Position numbers and translations under genes: made by a program. From assembly GCF_014229645.1 (NCBI RefSeq), contig NZ_JAATOD010000001.1:1178001-1242000 (forward strand): a DNA stretch of 64,000 nt, read 5' to 3'. Below the pieces are notes generated by a model. It was not told where the DNA came from. It saw nothing but the letters and a program-made list of their open reading frames with translations, and did not search any database. Origin of the DNA: Listeria swaminathanii (GTDB taxonomy: Bacteria > Bacillota > Bacilli > Lactobacillales > Listeriaceae). Positions 21,406 through 31,095 of this stretch are shown piece after piece; the stretch's first letter is position 1, and every line of letters begins with the position of its first letter.

Positions 21406-23232
21406 TTATTTCGATTCATCCATTTTCAAGATGGCCATGAAGGCTTCTTGCGGAACTTCAACAGAACCGATTTGTTTCATTCGCTTTTTACCTTCTTTTT
21501 GTTTCTCTAGGAGTTTCCGTTTACGAGATACGTCCCCACCGTAACATTTAGCAAGTACGTTTTTACGTAAAGCTTTAATAGTAGAACGAGAAACAATTTT
21601 GGTAGCGATTGCTGCTTGAATTGGCACTTCAAATTGCTGTCTTGGAATAAGTTCTTTTAATTTTTCCACGATGATTTTTCCACGCTCGTAGGCAAAATCA
21701 CGGTGAACGATAAAGCTTAATGCATCTACTTTTTCTGCATTTAAAAGAATATCCATTTTCACAAGTTTAGAAGCTTTATAGCCAATTAATTCATAATCAA
21801 ACGACGCATAACCTTTTGTAGATGATTTTAATTGGTCGAAAAAGTCATAAACAATTTCGGATAAAGGAATTTCGTACACAATACTTACGCGGATATCATC
21901 TAAATACTCCATCGTAATGAAGTTTCCTCGTTTGTTTTGCGCAAGTTCCATTACTGCACCAACGTAATCATTTGGCACCATGACAGTTGCTTTTACATAC
22001 GGCTCTTCCACGCTTTCAATCACACCAGGTTCTGGCATTTCAGCAGGATTATCAACGACGATATTAGAACCATCTGTTAAGTTTACGTGGTAGATAACAC
22101 TTGGAGCGGTCGTAATTAAATCAATATTAAATTCACGTTCGATTCGCTCTTGAATGATTTCCATGTGTAGCAGTCCAAGAAAACCACAACGGAAACCGAA
22201 TCCTAGCGCTTGAGAAGTCTCTGCTTCAAATTGAAGAGCAGAGTCATTTAGTTCTAGTTTTTCTAAAGCATCACGTAAATCATTGTATTTAGAGGAGTCA
22301 ATTGGATATAAACCACAGTAAACCATTGGATTTAATTTGCGGTATCCTTCAAGTGCTTCTTCTGCTGGATTGTTCGCAAGTGTAATTGTATCACCCACTC
22401 GAGTGTCACCAACATTTTTGATTGCCGCTGTTAAGTAACCAACATCTCCGACAAGTAACTGGTCACGTGGTGTTGATTTTGGAGAAAAGACACCTACTTC
22501 GGTCACTTCAAATTCTTTGCCGTTTGACATCATTTTTATCCGGTCGCCGGCTTTCACAACCCCGTCCATGATTCGAATATTGGCAATAACCCCACGATAT
22601 GCATCAAAAACAGAGTCAAAAATAAGTGCTTTTAGCGGTTTGTTTACATCCCCAGAAGGTTCTGGAACTTTTTCAACGATTTGTTCTAAAATGTCTTCAA
22701 TGCCGATACCTGATTTCGCAGAAGCAAGTACAGCCTCCGAAGCATCTAAACCAATAACGTCTTCAATTTCTTCGCGGACTCTTTCTGGATCGGCCGCTGG
22801 TAAATCGATTTTATTAATGACAGGTAAAATTTCCAAATCATTATCTAGCGCTAAATAAACATTGGCAAGCGTTTGTGCTTCAATCCCCTGCGCAGCGTCT
22901 ACTACTAGGATAGCTCCCTCACATGCAGCCAAACTTCTTGATACTTCATAGGTGAAATCGACATGCCCAGGCGTATCAATTAAATGGAAAATATAAGTTT
23001 CCCCATCTTTTGCTTTATATTTTAATTGTACAGCATTTAATTTTATGGTTATCCCGCGTTCACGTTCTAAATCCATCGAATCTAGTAGCTGATTTTTCAT
23101 TTCACGATGCGTCAAAGCACCCGTTTGTTCTAAAATCCGATCAGCGAGTGTAGATTTACCATGATCTATGTGCGCGATAATCGAAAAGTTTCTAATTTTC
23201 TTTTGTCTTGCATTCATTTCTTCTTTGTTCAT
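21406..23232 (-). CDS. lepA: Elongation factor 4 (LepA)
   Basis: This 608-residue translational GTPase has G1 [10 protein letters not shown]3 DTPGHVD and G4 NKIDLP, and the unique LepA C-terminal domain ending near [12 protein letters not shown]4 acts on stalled or initiating ribosomes. It is a monocistronic unit with its own promoter, divergent from rpsT. Confidence 0.98.
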   Translation of the reverse strand: MNKEEMNARQKKIRNFSIIAHIDHGKSTLADRILEQTGALTHREMKNQLLDSMDLERERGITIKLNAVQLKYKAKDGETYIFHLIDTPGHVDFTYEVSRSLAACEGAILVVDAAQGIEAQTLANVYLALDNDLEILPVINKIDLPAADPERVREEIEDVIGLDASEAVLASAKSGIGIEDILEQIVEKVPEPSGDVNKPLKALIFDSVFDAYRGVIANIRIMDGVVKAGDRIKMMSNGKEFEVTEVGVFSPKSTPRDQLLVGDVGYLTAAIKNVGDTRVGDTITLANNPAEEALEGYRKLNPMVYCGLYPIDSSKYNDLRDALEKLELNDSALQFEAETSQALGFGFRCGFLGLLHMEIIQERIEREFNIDLITTAPSVIYHVNLTDGSNIVVDNPAEMPEPGVIESVEEPYVKATVMVPNDYVGAVMELAQNKRGNFITMEYLDDIRVSIVYEIPLSEIVYDFFDQLKSSTKGYASFDYELIGYKASKLVKMDILLNAEKVDALSFIVHRDFAYERGKIIVEKLKELIPRQQFEVPIQAAIATKIVSRSTIKALRKNVLAKCYGGDVSRKRKLLEKQKEGKKRMKQIGSVEVPQEAFMAILKMDESK

Positions 23233-23287
23233 TTCCCCAGCTCCTGATTAGAACTCATCGCATAAATCCGATGGCAAGCTATCCTTG

Positions 23288-23316
23288 ATTATATCAGTAG
23301 AACGCTTAACATTCAA
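23288..23316 (-). promoter_or_regulatory. lepA promoter
   Basis: On the minus strand TTGAAT (23311-23316), 17 bp and TATAAT (23288-23293). Confidence 0.8.
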
Positions 23317-23366
23317 TGACTTCTTTATTAAATACAGATAAATTTAAAATAAAATAGAAAGTATTA

Positions 23367-23395
23367 TTGCAATATGGCTGTGATTTCGGTATAAT
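23367..23395 (+). promoter_or_regulatory. rpsT promoter
   Basis: TTGCAA (23367-23372), 17 bp and TATAAT (23390-23395), about 75 nt upstream of the rpsT start. Confidence 0.85.
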
Positions 23396-23476
23396 AGCAT
23401 TTGTTCTGATATATTTTAAAAAGGTATGTTATATGAAATAAATACTACCTCATTAGTTTGGACGGAGGTGAATGGA

Positions 23477-23731
23477 ATGCCAAATATTAAATCTGCAATT
23501 AAACGTGTAAAAACTGCTGAAACTCGCAACAGCCGTAATGCATCTCAACGTTCTGCAATGCGTACTGCTATCAAGAAATTTGATGAAGCAGCTGCAAACA
23601 ACGCGGACAACGCGAAAGATCTTTACGTAGAAGCATCAAAAAAATTAGATAGCGCTGTGAGCAAAGGATTGATTCACAAAAACAATGCTGCTCGCAACAA
23701 ATCTCGCTTAGCTGCTAAATTAGCTAAATAA
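23477..23731 (+). CDS. rpsT: Small ribosomal subunit protein bS20
   Basis: The 84-residue, Lys/Ala-rich protein [18 protein letters not shown] is bS20, which binds 16S rRNA early in 30S assembly. The start at 23477 follows GGAGGTGAATGGA; the in-frame extension upstream lies in the leader. It is monocistronic, with a terminator directly after. Confidence 0.97.
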
Positions 23732-23749
23732 TACCGAGTTCGGTATAAA

Positions 23750-23776
23750 ACATCACACCTTGTGTGGTGTTTTTTG
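23750..23776 (+). terminator. rpsT terminator
   Basis: ACATCACAC pairs with GTGTGGTGT (one G-U) around CTT, followed by a run of Ts. Confidence 0.85.
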
Positions 23777-23781
23777 TTTGT

Positions 23782-23816
23782 AAAAATAGCTTTGTCTCAT
23801 AGGACAAAGCTATTTT
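23782..23816 (-). terminator. Terminator of the comEA-holA unit
   Basis: AATAGCTTTGTC pairs with GACAAAGCTATT around a 6-nt loop, with T-runs in both orientations. It lies directly at the holA stop. Confidence 0.88.
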
Positions 23817-24848
23817 TTATACCGTCTTTTGTCGATTATCTTGCAATTCGAACAAAAACCATTCTAACTTCTGTTCCTTATCGCCAAAACCAGTTTTCAT
23901 TTCTAGATCTATTTCAGCTAATCGTTTTATAGCCTGATTCAATTGTAATTCTGAGAAATTCTTTGCTTGTTTAGATGCTAACTTCACACGAAATGGATGC
24001 ACTTTTAATTTAGTTGCTGCTTGTTGCTGTGAATAGCCTTGTTGTTCTAGCAACTTCAATTGGTTAAGCAAACGGAATTGACTGGAAATTAACGCTAGTA
24101 TCTTGATTGGTTCTTCTTTTTGTTTTAATAAATCATAATAAATTCGAAGCGCCCCACCAATATCCATCGCAATCATTTTATCAAGCAACAAGAAGATATT
24201 TTGCTCCAGTGACCGTACAACTAAAGATTCTACATCTTGAACCGTAATTTCTTTTGTATCAAAACAATATAGCATCAATTTTTGCAATTCATTCATCGCG
24301 GTCGTCAACTGACCACTAGTTAATTCCATAAGCCGAGTAATAGCCGCTTGTGACATTTGCATCTGGTTGTCGCTTATTTTTGCTTCAATCCATTTTTTTA
24401 GTTCATTTTCATTGGGACGTTTCGCCTCAATAACCGTAGCCGTCTTTTTGAGTAATTTCGTCAGTTTTTTGCGCTCATCTAGTTTTTCGACACGAGCAAC
24501 AAAACATAATACTGAATAGTCGACTGGCTCATTGAGGTAGGTTTCTAATTTTGCAGTATCGTGTTCCACTTTGTTTTTACTTTTTTCAGTTGTTAAAAAA
24601 AGTGGATTATTTGCCATCACTAAGCGTTTATCACCAAAAAACGGCATGCTTTCTGCTTCTTGAATAACTGCTTCAATCGGCATTTCTTCTAAATCTAGAT
24701 TGGCATAGTTAAATTCTACTTCTTCGCCATCTAAAATATTATCTATTAAAAGTTGTTTTGTTTCGTTAATAATATAATCTTCTGTCCCAATGATTAAATA
24801 CACTGGTGTTATTTTTTTGGAGCGTATCTGTTTCCATTCTGGCAGCAT
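23817..24848 (-). CDS. holA: DNA polymerase III delta subunit
   Basis: This 343-residue clamp-loader subunit (Bacillus YqeN) starts MLPEWKQIRSKKITPVYLI and shows the AAA+-like fold of HolA without a Walker A motif, as expected. It opens the beta clamp during loading. It lies 67 bp after comEC on the same strand, the usual Firmicute order comEA-comEB-comEC-holA. Confidence 0.95.
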   Translation of the reverse strand: MLPEWKQIRSKKITPVYLIIGTEDYIINETKQLLIDNILDGEEVEFNYANLDLEEMPIEAVIQEAESMPFFGDKRLVMANNPLFLTTEKSKNKVEHDTAKLETYLNEPVDYSVLCFVARVEKLDERKKLTKLLKKTATVIEAKRPNENELKKWIEAKISDNQMQMSQAAITRLMELTSGQLTTAMNELQKLMLYCFDTKEITVQDVESLVVRSLEQNIFLLLDKMIAMDIGGALRIYYDLLKQKEEPIKILALISSQFRLLNQLKLLEQQGYSQQQAATKLKVHPFRVKLASKQAKNFSELQLNQAIKRLAEIDLEMKTGFGDKEQKLEWFLFELQDNRQKTV

Positions 24849-24915
24849 CTATTTCGCCTCGCTTCACTCTTATTTCTCTTTCTATGGTAAAACATGAAAT
24901 AAGAGATAGCAAGTT

Positions 24916-27075
24916 TTATTTCAAAGTTGCTTCAAAGCCTTTTCCAAATGTATAAATTATTTCGCCTTGTAAGTCTGTTCGCAAAATGGTTGTCTCTGCT
25001 CTTTCCAGAGTAACCAAAGTTTCTGCATGTGGATGACCAAAGCGATTTTCCAGACCACAAGAAATGATTGCAAAAGTCGGCTTTACTTTTTGAATAAATT
25101 CTTTAGACGTGGATGTTTTACTACCATGATGCCCTACTTTTAAAATATCTGCTTTAATTGGTTGGTTAAGAATCGCTTTTTCTCCGGCTTCCTCTAAATC
25201 CCCCGTAAAAAGCCATACTTTATTATCTAATATTGCTTTTAAGACAATGGAGTCATCATTGCCTCCTTCTCCTTTTTGAACCGGATATAAACATTCAAAA
25301 CTGTTTTCGCCGACTTGCCACTTGGCTCCCGCTAAAATAATCGTTTGCTTTACTTGCGGCATTACAGCAAGGGCTTCCTTCATAATGGCCTTATTTTCAG
25401 CTCCTTGGGCAAAGATAAGCTCTTTGATTGAGATGTTTTTTTCTAAATCATCAAGTCCTTCCATATGATCTGCGTCACTATGCGTAATAATCACTTTATC
25501 TAAGCTACTAATTCCTTTTGATTTTAAAACAGGTGTGAGTGTGCTTCCGCCAATGGTAAAGGGATTTCTTTTTTTCGCCCAGTCTTCTTTCTCAAATGGA
25601 AGCTGCCCTCCTGTATCAATTAAATAATTGCCTTTGTTATAAGGTAATTGAATTAAAATGCTATCCCCTTGCCCAACATCAATAAAACTTACTTTTCCAC
25701 TGAAATTAAAACTAGCAAGATAACAAAGTAGGCAAAAGCAAATAAAAATTCCGATTGAAAACTTCTTCTTTTGCCATTGATGAAAGAAGAATAAGATGGT
25801 TACTATAATTACTAGCAGGACTAAGGTGTTCGGTCGGCCAGTCACAATTGTTTGATGTGGTATCTTCGCAAAAATATTTGTAACACTTTCCACAAATTGT
25901 ATGAAAAAAGTAAGCACGATTTCCAAAATATTAGTTAGCGTCGGGGAAAATAGAGATACTAAAAACACACTTATGCACCCGGGTAATATGATAATGGTAA
26001 AAATGGGTACATAAATCAAGTTAAAGAAAATCCCTACCCAAGAAAAAGAGTAAAAATGATACATCATAACAACAGATGACATCATCGTTGAAACGAAAGA
26101 AATAGCCAGCGATTTTGTAAACGCGTTCTGTTGTCTTGTTAATATTTGCCGCGAAGATAAAATAATACCAAATGAAACTGCGTAAGAAAGTTGGAAACCG
26201 ACTTCATAGATGACATATGGTTGTAGTAGGAAAAATAAAATAAACGAGAGACAAATAACGGAAAATGAACTCCATTTAGAAGCATATTTTTCTGATAGCA
26301 AAAGTAAAGCTGTCATTGTTGCAGCACGAATAACCGGTGGATTTGCTCCTGTGAGGACAACGTAAAAAGGTAAAAAAATAAGCAAACAAATAATGGCTCG
26401 CTCACGGGTGATGCCTAATTTCAGTAACAGGAAATAGATTGCCCCGATTAGCAAGTTAACATGTAAACCTGAGATGGCTAGTAAGTGAACAACGCCCATC
26501 TGCTGATATGTTTCATACATTTCGGGAGAAAAACCGTTTTTTTCACCTGTAATTAAGGCGAGGAAATAAGGATTTATTTTTGGAGAAATAGTTTCGGTTA
26601 AATGCGTCATTGTTTGTAATCGCATGTTTTGAATTCGCATCAGTACAGACGGTGAAACTTTATCTGAAATCGAAAGTGCGTTTACTTGAAGGATATAATG
26701 TATATTTTTTCGTTTAAGAAAGGTTTGGTAATTAAATTGATTTTGATTCCGATTGACTTGTGGTTGTTCTAAAGCCGCTGAAACCGCAATGATTTGTCCG
26801 TATTGGAGTTTTTTTAGTTGGTGTTGTTCTTCTTCTGTTGTGATTTTATAGCGCAATTGAAATTTTTCTTTTTTACAACGCACGATGGCTTGAAAACTGT
26901 CACCATCAACCTTTAAATCGTTCGTTATTTGACAATTACCATCAAATTCGCTTGCTGTAAAAGAAGATGTATTCGATTTTTCTACTAAAAATAAAAAGCC
27001 ATATGTTAGAAGATAGACGAGGATAAAAAGAAGGATAATTTTGGATTTTTTAATAATAGCAATTAAACTGAGCAA
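24916..27075 (-). CDS. comEC: DNA internalization channel protein ComEC/Rec2
   Basis: From the TTG at 27075 the protein has 719 residues: N-terminal helices, an extracellular OB-like region (about 40-120), the multi-helix Competence domain (about 190-460) and a C-terminal metallo-beta-lactamase-like domain. That last domain has FIDVGQGD, THSDADHMEG and HHGSKTS. ComEC is the membrane channel for single-stranded DNA in transformation. The frame stays open upstream and a strong AGGGAGG site lies 7 nt before an in-frame ATC at 27156, so the true N-terminus may be 27 residues longer (746 residues). The TTG itself has no ribosome site. Confidence 0.93.
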   Translation of the reverse strand: MLSLIAIIKKSKIILLFILVYLLTYGFLFLVEKSNTSSFTASEFDGNCQITNDLKVDGDSFQAIVRCKKEKFQLRYKITTEEEQHQLKKLQYGQIIAVSAALEQPQVNRNQNQFNYQTFLKRKNIHYILQVNALSISDKVSPSVLMRIQNMRLQTMTHLTETISPKINPYFLALITGEKNGFSPEMYETYQQMGVVHLLAISGLHVNLLIGAIYFLLLKLGITRERAIICLLIFLPFYVVLTGANPPVIRAATMTALLLLSEKYASKWSSFSVICLSFILFFLLQPYVIYEVGFQLSYAVSFGIILSSRQILTRQQNAFTKSLAISFVSTMMSSVVMMYHFYSFSWVGIFFNLIYVPIFTIIILPGCISVFLVSLFSPTLTNILEIVLTFFIQFVESVTNIFAKIPHQTIVTGRPNTLVLLVIIVTILFFFHQWQKKKFSIGIFICFCLLCYLASFNFSGKVSFIDVGQGDSILIQLPYNKGNYLIDTGGQLPFEKEDWAKKRNPFTIGGSTLTPVLKSKGISSLDKVIITHSDADHMEGLDDLEKNISIKELIFAQGAENKAIMKEALAVMPQVKQTIILAGAKWQVGENSFECLYPVQKGEGGNDDSIVLKAILDNKVWLFTGDLEEAGEKAILNQPIKADILKVGHHGSKTSTSKEFIQKVKPTFAIISCGLENRFGHPHAETLVTLERAETTILRTDLQGEIIYTFGKGFEATLK

Positions 27076-27172
27076 ACAAATACATATGGGAACGAAAGAG
27101 CTTGTAACGGTCGCAAAAACAATAGCTAAAATAATAATAGCTAAATACCGCTCGATAACGTTCCCTCCCTAT

Positions 27173-27733
27173 TTAGTTCAATTTTTCTGAGATGTTTTGG
27201 TACAGTTGCTCTGCTTTTTCTGGTTCGATATTTACTTCACTTGCAGCTTCTTTTACTAAAGTATGCATTTTATCGCCGTTCCAATTGTTTACTTGAAGAA
27301 CAGATTCATCAAATTCTACTTTTTGTAATTCAACGCCTGCAATGTTAAATAATTCTAAAGCGTACGGATGATTTTTGTAGTCTTTAGCAAAATATACTTT
27401 CTTGATTCCTGCTTGAATAATAGATTTTGTACAAGCAAGACAAGGGAAATGTGTTACATATAATTCCGCTTTATCTGTAGTTGCACCAAATTTGGCACAT
27501 TGTAAGATTGCGTTCATTTCTGCATGTATTGTACGAATACAATGGCCATCTACAACATAACAACCATGTTCTGCACAATGATCCCCACCAGCTATTGACC
27601 CATTATATCCGCCCGCAATAATACGTTTATCTCGAACTATTGTCGCACCTACCATTAGTCGTGTACACGTGCTCCTTGATGATATTAGATGACTTTGCGC
27701 CATAAAAAACTGATCCCATGCGATCCTTTGCAC
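27173..27733 (-). CDS. comEB: dCMP deaminase ComEB
   Basis: The 186-residue zinc deaminase has HAE at 70-72 and PCLAC with C98 and C101. It deaminates dCMP to dUMP for dTTP synthesis. Despite its place in the comE operon, the Bacillus homologue is not needed for transformation. The start is a GTG (27731-27733) with GGGAG 8 nt upstream. The C-terminal 40 residues extend beyond the core fold. Confidence 0.95.
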   Translation of the reverse strand: MQRIAWDQFFMAQSHLISSRSTCTRLMVGATIVRDKRIIAGGYNGSIAGGDHCAEHGCYVVDGHCIRTIHAEMNAILQCAKFGATTDKAELYVTHFPCLACTKSIIQAGIKKVYFAKDYKNHPYALELFNIAGVELQKVEFDESVLQVNNWNGDKMHTLVKEAASEVNIEPEKAEQLYQNISEKLN

Positions 27734-27765
27734 ATTAAAAACTCCCTTATGATTTGATAAATATT

Positions 27766-27795
27766 AGTATAGGTGTTTAGAAGGAAGTTCGTCAA
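27766..27795 (-). promoter_or_regulatory. Promoter between comEA and comEB
   Basis: TTGACG (27790-27795), 18 bp and TATACT (27766-27771) on the minus strand would start transcription about 25 nt before comEB. Confidence 0.7.
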
Positions 27796-27804
27796 CCACT
27801 TTTA

Positions 27805-28407
27805 TTAATTAACATCCAAATATTCTTTTAATTTTTCTACTGTCTTTTCGCCTATGCCAGAAACATTTTTCAAATCTTCTATTGTTTGAAATAAACCTTC
27901 TTTTTCGCGATATTCAATAATGGCTGTTGCCTTTGATTCGCCAATTCCTGGCACTTGCTGTAAATCTGCTTTCGTTGCGCTGTTAATATTAATTTTTTCA
28001 GTCGTGTTGGTTGTTTCTTCTGCGTTAGCTACTGGCAGTGCAGGTCCTTCCTCTCCTTTTTCGTAAACGTAGATACTCATTTCGTCTTTTAGTTTTTCTG
28101 CTAAGTTTAATTTACTGTTGTCAGCTTCTCCTGTGAGCCCTCCTGCGATTTTTACCACATCTTGCACTCTGGCATCTACTGGTAATTTATATACACCTGG
28201 TGCTCGTACTGCGCCTTTGATGTCAATATAGATGTAGCCAGATGTCTTTATCTCTTCTTTCTCCGGTTTTTCTTCCTTAGTTACTGTTTGAGTTGCTGTG
28301 ACTTCATCGCTTCCACCATCTGGAATAGCGAGATAAACTAACCCAGCGCAAAGAATAGCCACCCCGATAATGAAATAATTTTTGTGTTTTTTTAGTAGTT
28401 CCATCAT
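27805..28407 (-). CDS. comEA: Competence protein ComEA
   Basis: This 200-residue protein has one N-terminal membrane anchor (about 11-28), an SLBB domain (about 58-125) and a C-terminal helix-hairpin-helix pair (ININSATKADLQQVPGIGESKA and VSGIGEKTVEKL). It is the membrane receptor that binds double-stranded DNA outside the cell and hands it to ComEC. The start is taken at an ATGATG pair with a GGCGGTGA site; the upstream in-frame extension has no support. Confidence 0.95.
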   Translation of the reverse strand: MMELLKKHKNYFIIGVAILCAGLVYLAIPDGGSDEVTATQTVTKEEKPEKEEIKTSGYIYIDIKGAVRAPGVYKLPVDARVQDVVKIAGGLTGEADNSKLNLAEKLKDEMSIYVYEKGEEGPALPVANAEETTNTTEKININSATKADLQQVPGIGESKATAIIEYREKEGLFQTIEDLKNVSGIGEKTVEKLKEYLDVN

Positions 28408-28488
28408 GCCTATCACCGCCCTTACTAATATTATTCGCCGTACGATTACAAATTCCTCTTCTACCTCCAAGTGGAAAATGACATAAAA

Positions 28489-28518
28489 AAAGAAAGTAAT
28501 CTCGGAAAATTACTTTCT
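28489..28518. terminator. Terminator at the end of the yqeG-yqeM operon
   Basis: AGAAAGTAAT pairs with ATTACTTTCT around an 8-nt loop, followed by seven Ts on the minus strand. The stem includes the last codons and stop of the methyltransferase gene. Confidence 0.88.
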
Positions 28519-29241
28519 TGCTGCGAAAAAGATTCTTTCGCTCGTATTGGTTGGTTTTTCGTGACTAAAATCAGCATAAACATCTATTTTCGTAAAACCA
28601 TATTTTTTTAATAAATTTTCATAAGTAGCAATTGGATAGGTACGTTCTTTATGCAATTCGTCCACTCGGTTATACGTATCATCTTCGCCCAAAATATAAA
28701 AAGTTAGTTCATGTTCAATAGAGTGTGGATGCTCACCCGGAAATGAATTCCAAATGGTAGAAATCTCCTCATCACTGTCACCGTAAGAATAATCTTTAAA
28801 GCCTTGATCTATTTTAAAAACAGAATGGACATCAAATAAAAATAAGCCACTTGGTTCTAAATGTGCTGAAACTGCTTGGATTGTGTCCGCGAGCGCTTGT
28901 TCTGTTTCCAAATAATTAAGGGAATCACAGAAGCACGTGACAACATCAAACGTTTGACCTAATGCTAGTTTAGACATGTCTTGCTCTAAAATCGGTAAAT
29001 TTATTTCCGCAGCAGCCACTTTTTCTTTTGCAACGGTTACCATTTCTTTCGACAAATCTACCCCGGTTACTTGATGGCTTAAAAAGCTTAATCGTAGCGC
29101 AAATTCTGCAGTTCCACAGGCTAAATCAAGCACTTTTTTTGGTGTATCCCCAATAAAATCAGCTGAAAATTCTACCCATTCATCATAAAGTTCAGAATCC
29201 ATAAGTCTATCGTAAAAACCTGGAAAATATTCATAACTCAT
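28510..29241 (-). CDS. yqeM: SAM-dependent methyltransferase (YqeM family)
   Basis: The 243-residue class I methyltransferase starts MSYEYFPGFYDRLMDSELY and has the SAM motif VLDLACGTAEFAL. Its substrate is unknown. The ATG at 29239-29241 follows AAGGAGAAA; in-frame sequence upstream runs through a terminator hairpin and is rejected. It is the last gene of the yqeG-to-yqeM cluster, as in Bacillus. Confidence 0.92.
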   Translation of the reverse strand: MSYEYFPGFYDRLMDSELYDEWVEFSADFIGDTPKKVLDLACGTAEFALRLSFLSHQVTGVDLSKEMVTVAKEKVAAAEINLPILEQDMSKLALGQTFDVVTCFCDSLNYLETEQALADTIQAVSAHLEPSGLFLFDVHSVFKIDQGFKDYSYGDSDEEISTIWNSFPGEHPHSIEHELTFYILGEDDTYNRVDELHKERTYPIATYENLLKKYGFTKIDVYADFSHEKPTNTSERIFFAARK

Positions 29242-29261
29242 TATTAATTTCTCCTTAAAAA

Positions 29262-29287
29262 AACAGACGAGAATATTCCCGCCTGTT
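29262..29287 (-). terminator. Intercistronic hairpin between rsfS and yqeM
   Basis: AACAGGCGG-GAATATTC-TCGTCTGTT with G-U pairs, followed by seven Ts, lies just before the yqeM ribosome site. It probably reduces yqeM transcription. Confidence 0.7.
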
Positions 29288-29297
29288 TTGTTTGTTA

Positions 29298-29654
29298 TTA
29301 AGAAACAAACGCCGCAGAAACGTCCACTAGTGGCGCGTCTCCCCATAGTTTTTCTAGATTATAGTAAGAACGCTCTTCTTTGTGGAATACATGGATAATG
29401 ACATCGCCTAAGTCGATTAATACCCATTGTGCCGCATCAAAGCCTTCTAAACGTTTCACATCTACTTGGTTTTCTAGAGCTTTTTCTTTTATTTCACGAG
29501 CGATTGCTTGGACTTGTTTGTCTGAATTACCGTGGCAGATAACAAAATAATCCGCGAAACTTGATAACCCCTTCATGTCTAATGCCAAAATATCCTCTGC
29601 TCTTTTATCGTCTGCTGCCTTTGCGGTCAGCATTAATGTATCGTAACTGTTCAA
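29298..29654 (-). CDS. rsfS: Ribosome silencing factor RsfS
   Basis: The 118-residue protein has the family core DYFVICHGNSDKQVQAIAREI and FHKEERSYYNLEKLWGDAP. RsfS binds uL14 and blocks 50S-30S joining when nutrients are low. The start is a TTG at 29652-29654. Its likely ribosome site AAGGAG is 12 nt away and overlaps the yqeK stop, so translation may depend on coupling. Confidence 0.95.
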   Translation of the reverse strand: MNSYDTLMLTAKAADDKRAEDILALDMKGLSSFADYFVICHGNSDKQVQAIAREIKEKALENQVDVKRLEGFDAAQWVLIDLGDVIIHVFHKEERSYYNLEKLWGDAPLVDVSAAFVS

Positions 29655-29658
29655 ATTA

Positions 29659-30234
29659 TTAATAGTCTCCTTCCAAATTTAAATTAACAAAATAATTATA
29701 GGCATCCAGTGTATCCGGAAAAACCAATTGTTGCTTTTTGATCAAGTGCGTAATGGTGTTTGATAAAGCGAATAGCATTGCTTCATCCAATGATTTAAGT
29801 GCTAGTCTACGTGCTTTATATACGCCAGGGAATGTTCTTCCTTGTTCGGTATAATCGGCTAAATAGATAAGTTTATCGAAATCAGACATCGTCGCGCTTC
29901 CTGTGGTATGCAGGCGAATAGCTTCCAGTATTTCCGTATCGGTAATACCAAATTCTTTTTCTGCCAGATAGGCACCGACTGGAGCGTGCCACAGCGAACG
30001 ATGAAAGGCAAGCAAACGTGGGTCATAGCCCTCGTCTTCAATGATTTTTCGAGCTTTATCATCTTCATAGTACTTGGCATAATCGTGCAATAGCGCAGCA
30101 ATTCTCGCTTTTTCCACATCCATATGATAATGTTCTGCAAGTTCTACGGCTGCTTTTTCTACGCCTAAAGTGTGTTTGAAACGAGCACTCGGCATAGCTG
30201 CTTCTACTTTTTTTAGCACTTCATTTCTTTCCAT
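29659..30234 (-). CDS. yqeK: HD-domain Ap4A hydrolase YqeK
   Basis: This 191-residue HD protein has [31 protein letters not shown] and DYTEQGR, as in YqeK. The family cleaves diadenosine tetraphosphate symmetrically to ADP and also links to nadD. Its start overlaps the end of nadD by 14 bp, so expression is coupled. Confidence 0.93.
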   Translation of the reverse strand: MERNEVLKKVEAAMPSARFKHTLGVEKAAVELAEHYHMDVEKARIAALLHDYAKYYEDDKARKIIEDEGYDPRLLAFHRSLWHAPVGAYLAEKEFGITDTEILEAIRLHTTGSATMSDFDKLIYLADYTEQGRTFPGVYKARRLALKSLDEAMLFALSNTITHLIKKQQLVFPDTLDAYNYFVNLNLEGDY

Positions 30235-30787
30235 AAAGTTGATGCTCCTTTATATATGACCAAACTTTTTCTGGCAAAAAGGCTTCTGCGTGTTCGATAT
30301 CATTTCTAATTTCTGTAGAAGAAATTGTCGTTTCCGGCATGTCGATTTTTACAACGTCATATGGAACTTCTGGTTGATAAAGGGGGCGATTCACCCCAAC
30401 GAAGGTCACCATTTTTACTAAGTCATCTATATGATACCACTTTGGCAAATATTCTACCATGTCTCCACCGATAATAAAATAAAAATCAGTATCCGGCTGC
30501 TCGCTTATCATATCACGCATTGTATCATACGTATAGGACTTTCCTGCGCGCATGAGCTCACGTGTATCAATTTCAAAAGAATCTATACCTTCTATCATCA
30601 GTTGAAGCATTTCTACGCGTTCGTCACTGGAAGCCATACCACTAATGTGTTTATGTGGCGGAATTTTATTAGGTAGAAAAAGGATTTTTTCGAGACCAAG
30701 TTGTTTTTTCGCCTCTTCTGCCATGCGAAGGTGCGCTAAATGTGGTGGATCGAATGTTCCGCCTAAGATACCGACTTTATGTGTCAT
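30221..30787 (-). CDS. nadD: Nicotinate-nucleotide adenylyltransferase
   Basis: The 188-residue nucleotidyltransferase has [12 protein letters not shown] near the start and the C-terminal ISSTEIRN motif. It makes nicotinic acid adenine dinucleotide from NaMN and ATP in NAD synthesis. It lies 17 bp after yhbY. Confidence 0.97.
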   Translation of the reverse strand: MTHKVGILGGTFDPPHLAHLRMAEEAKKQLGLEKILFLPNKIPPHKHISGMASSDERVEMLQLMIEGIDSFEIDTRELMRAGKSYTYDTMRDMISEQPDTDFYFIIGGDMVEYLPKWYHIDDLVKMVTFVGVNRPLYQPEVPYDVVKIDMPETTISSTEIRNDIEHAEAFLPEKVWSYIKEHQLYGKK

Positions 30788-30804
30788 CGCAGGTTCCTCC
30801 AGAG

Positions 30805-31095
30805 TTACGGTAATTTAATTTGTGGCTTATTTACAGAAGTTTTATAAAGAATAATTGTTCTACCAATCACTTGGACGATATCCGCGCCGGAACGAGCACT
30901 AATTTTCTCTGCAACGGTTTGTTTATCTTCCTCACAGTTTTGTAGAATCGAAATTTTAATTAATTCTCTCACTTCTAGCGCTTCTTTTACGTGGATAATT
31001 AAGTTTGGTGATACGCTTCCTTTTCCTACTTGGAAAATGGGTTGGATATTATGTGCTTCTTTTCTTAAAAAACGTTTTTGTGTAGCTGTTAACAT
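30805..31095 (-). CDS. yhbY: CRM-domain RNA-binding protein YhbY (YqeI)
   Basis: This 96-residue protein is a single CRM domain with the [10 protein letters not shown] loop (GxxG-like) and a C-terminal VIGRTIILY strand. YhbY binds pre-50S particles. The ATG overlaps the aroE stop by one base. Confidence 0.93.
   Translation of the reverse strand: MLTATQKRFLRKEAHNIQPIFQVGKGSVSPNLIIHVKEALEVRELIKISILQNCEEDKQTVAEKISARSGADIVQVIGRTIILYKTSVNKPQIKLP

Noticed and set aside
23700-23749. CCGAGTTCGG stem after rpsT as a second terminator
   Set aside because: It is short and lacks a T-run; the hairpin at 23750-23776 is sufficient.
27800-28500. ComK-type boxes (AAAA-N5-TTTT) upstream of comEA
   Set aside because: Only partial matches such as GAAA-N5-TTTC exist, in a terminator stem; not enough to claim a ComK site in an AT-rich sequence.
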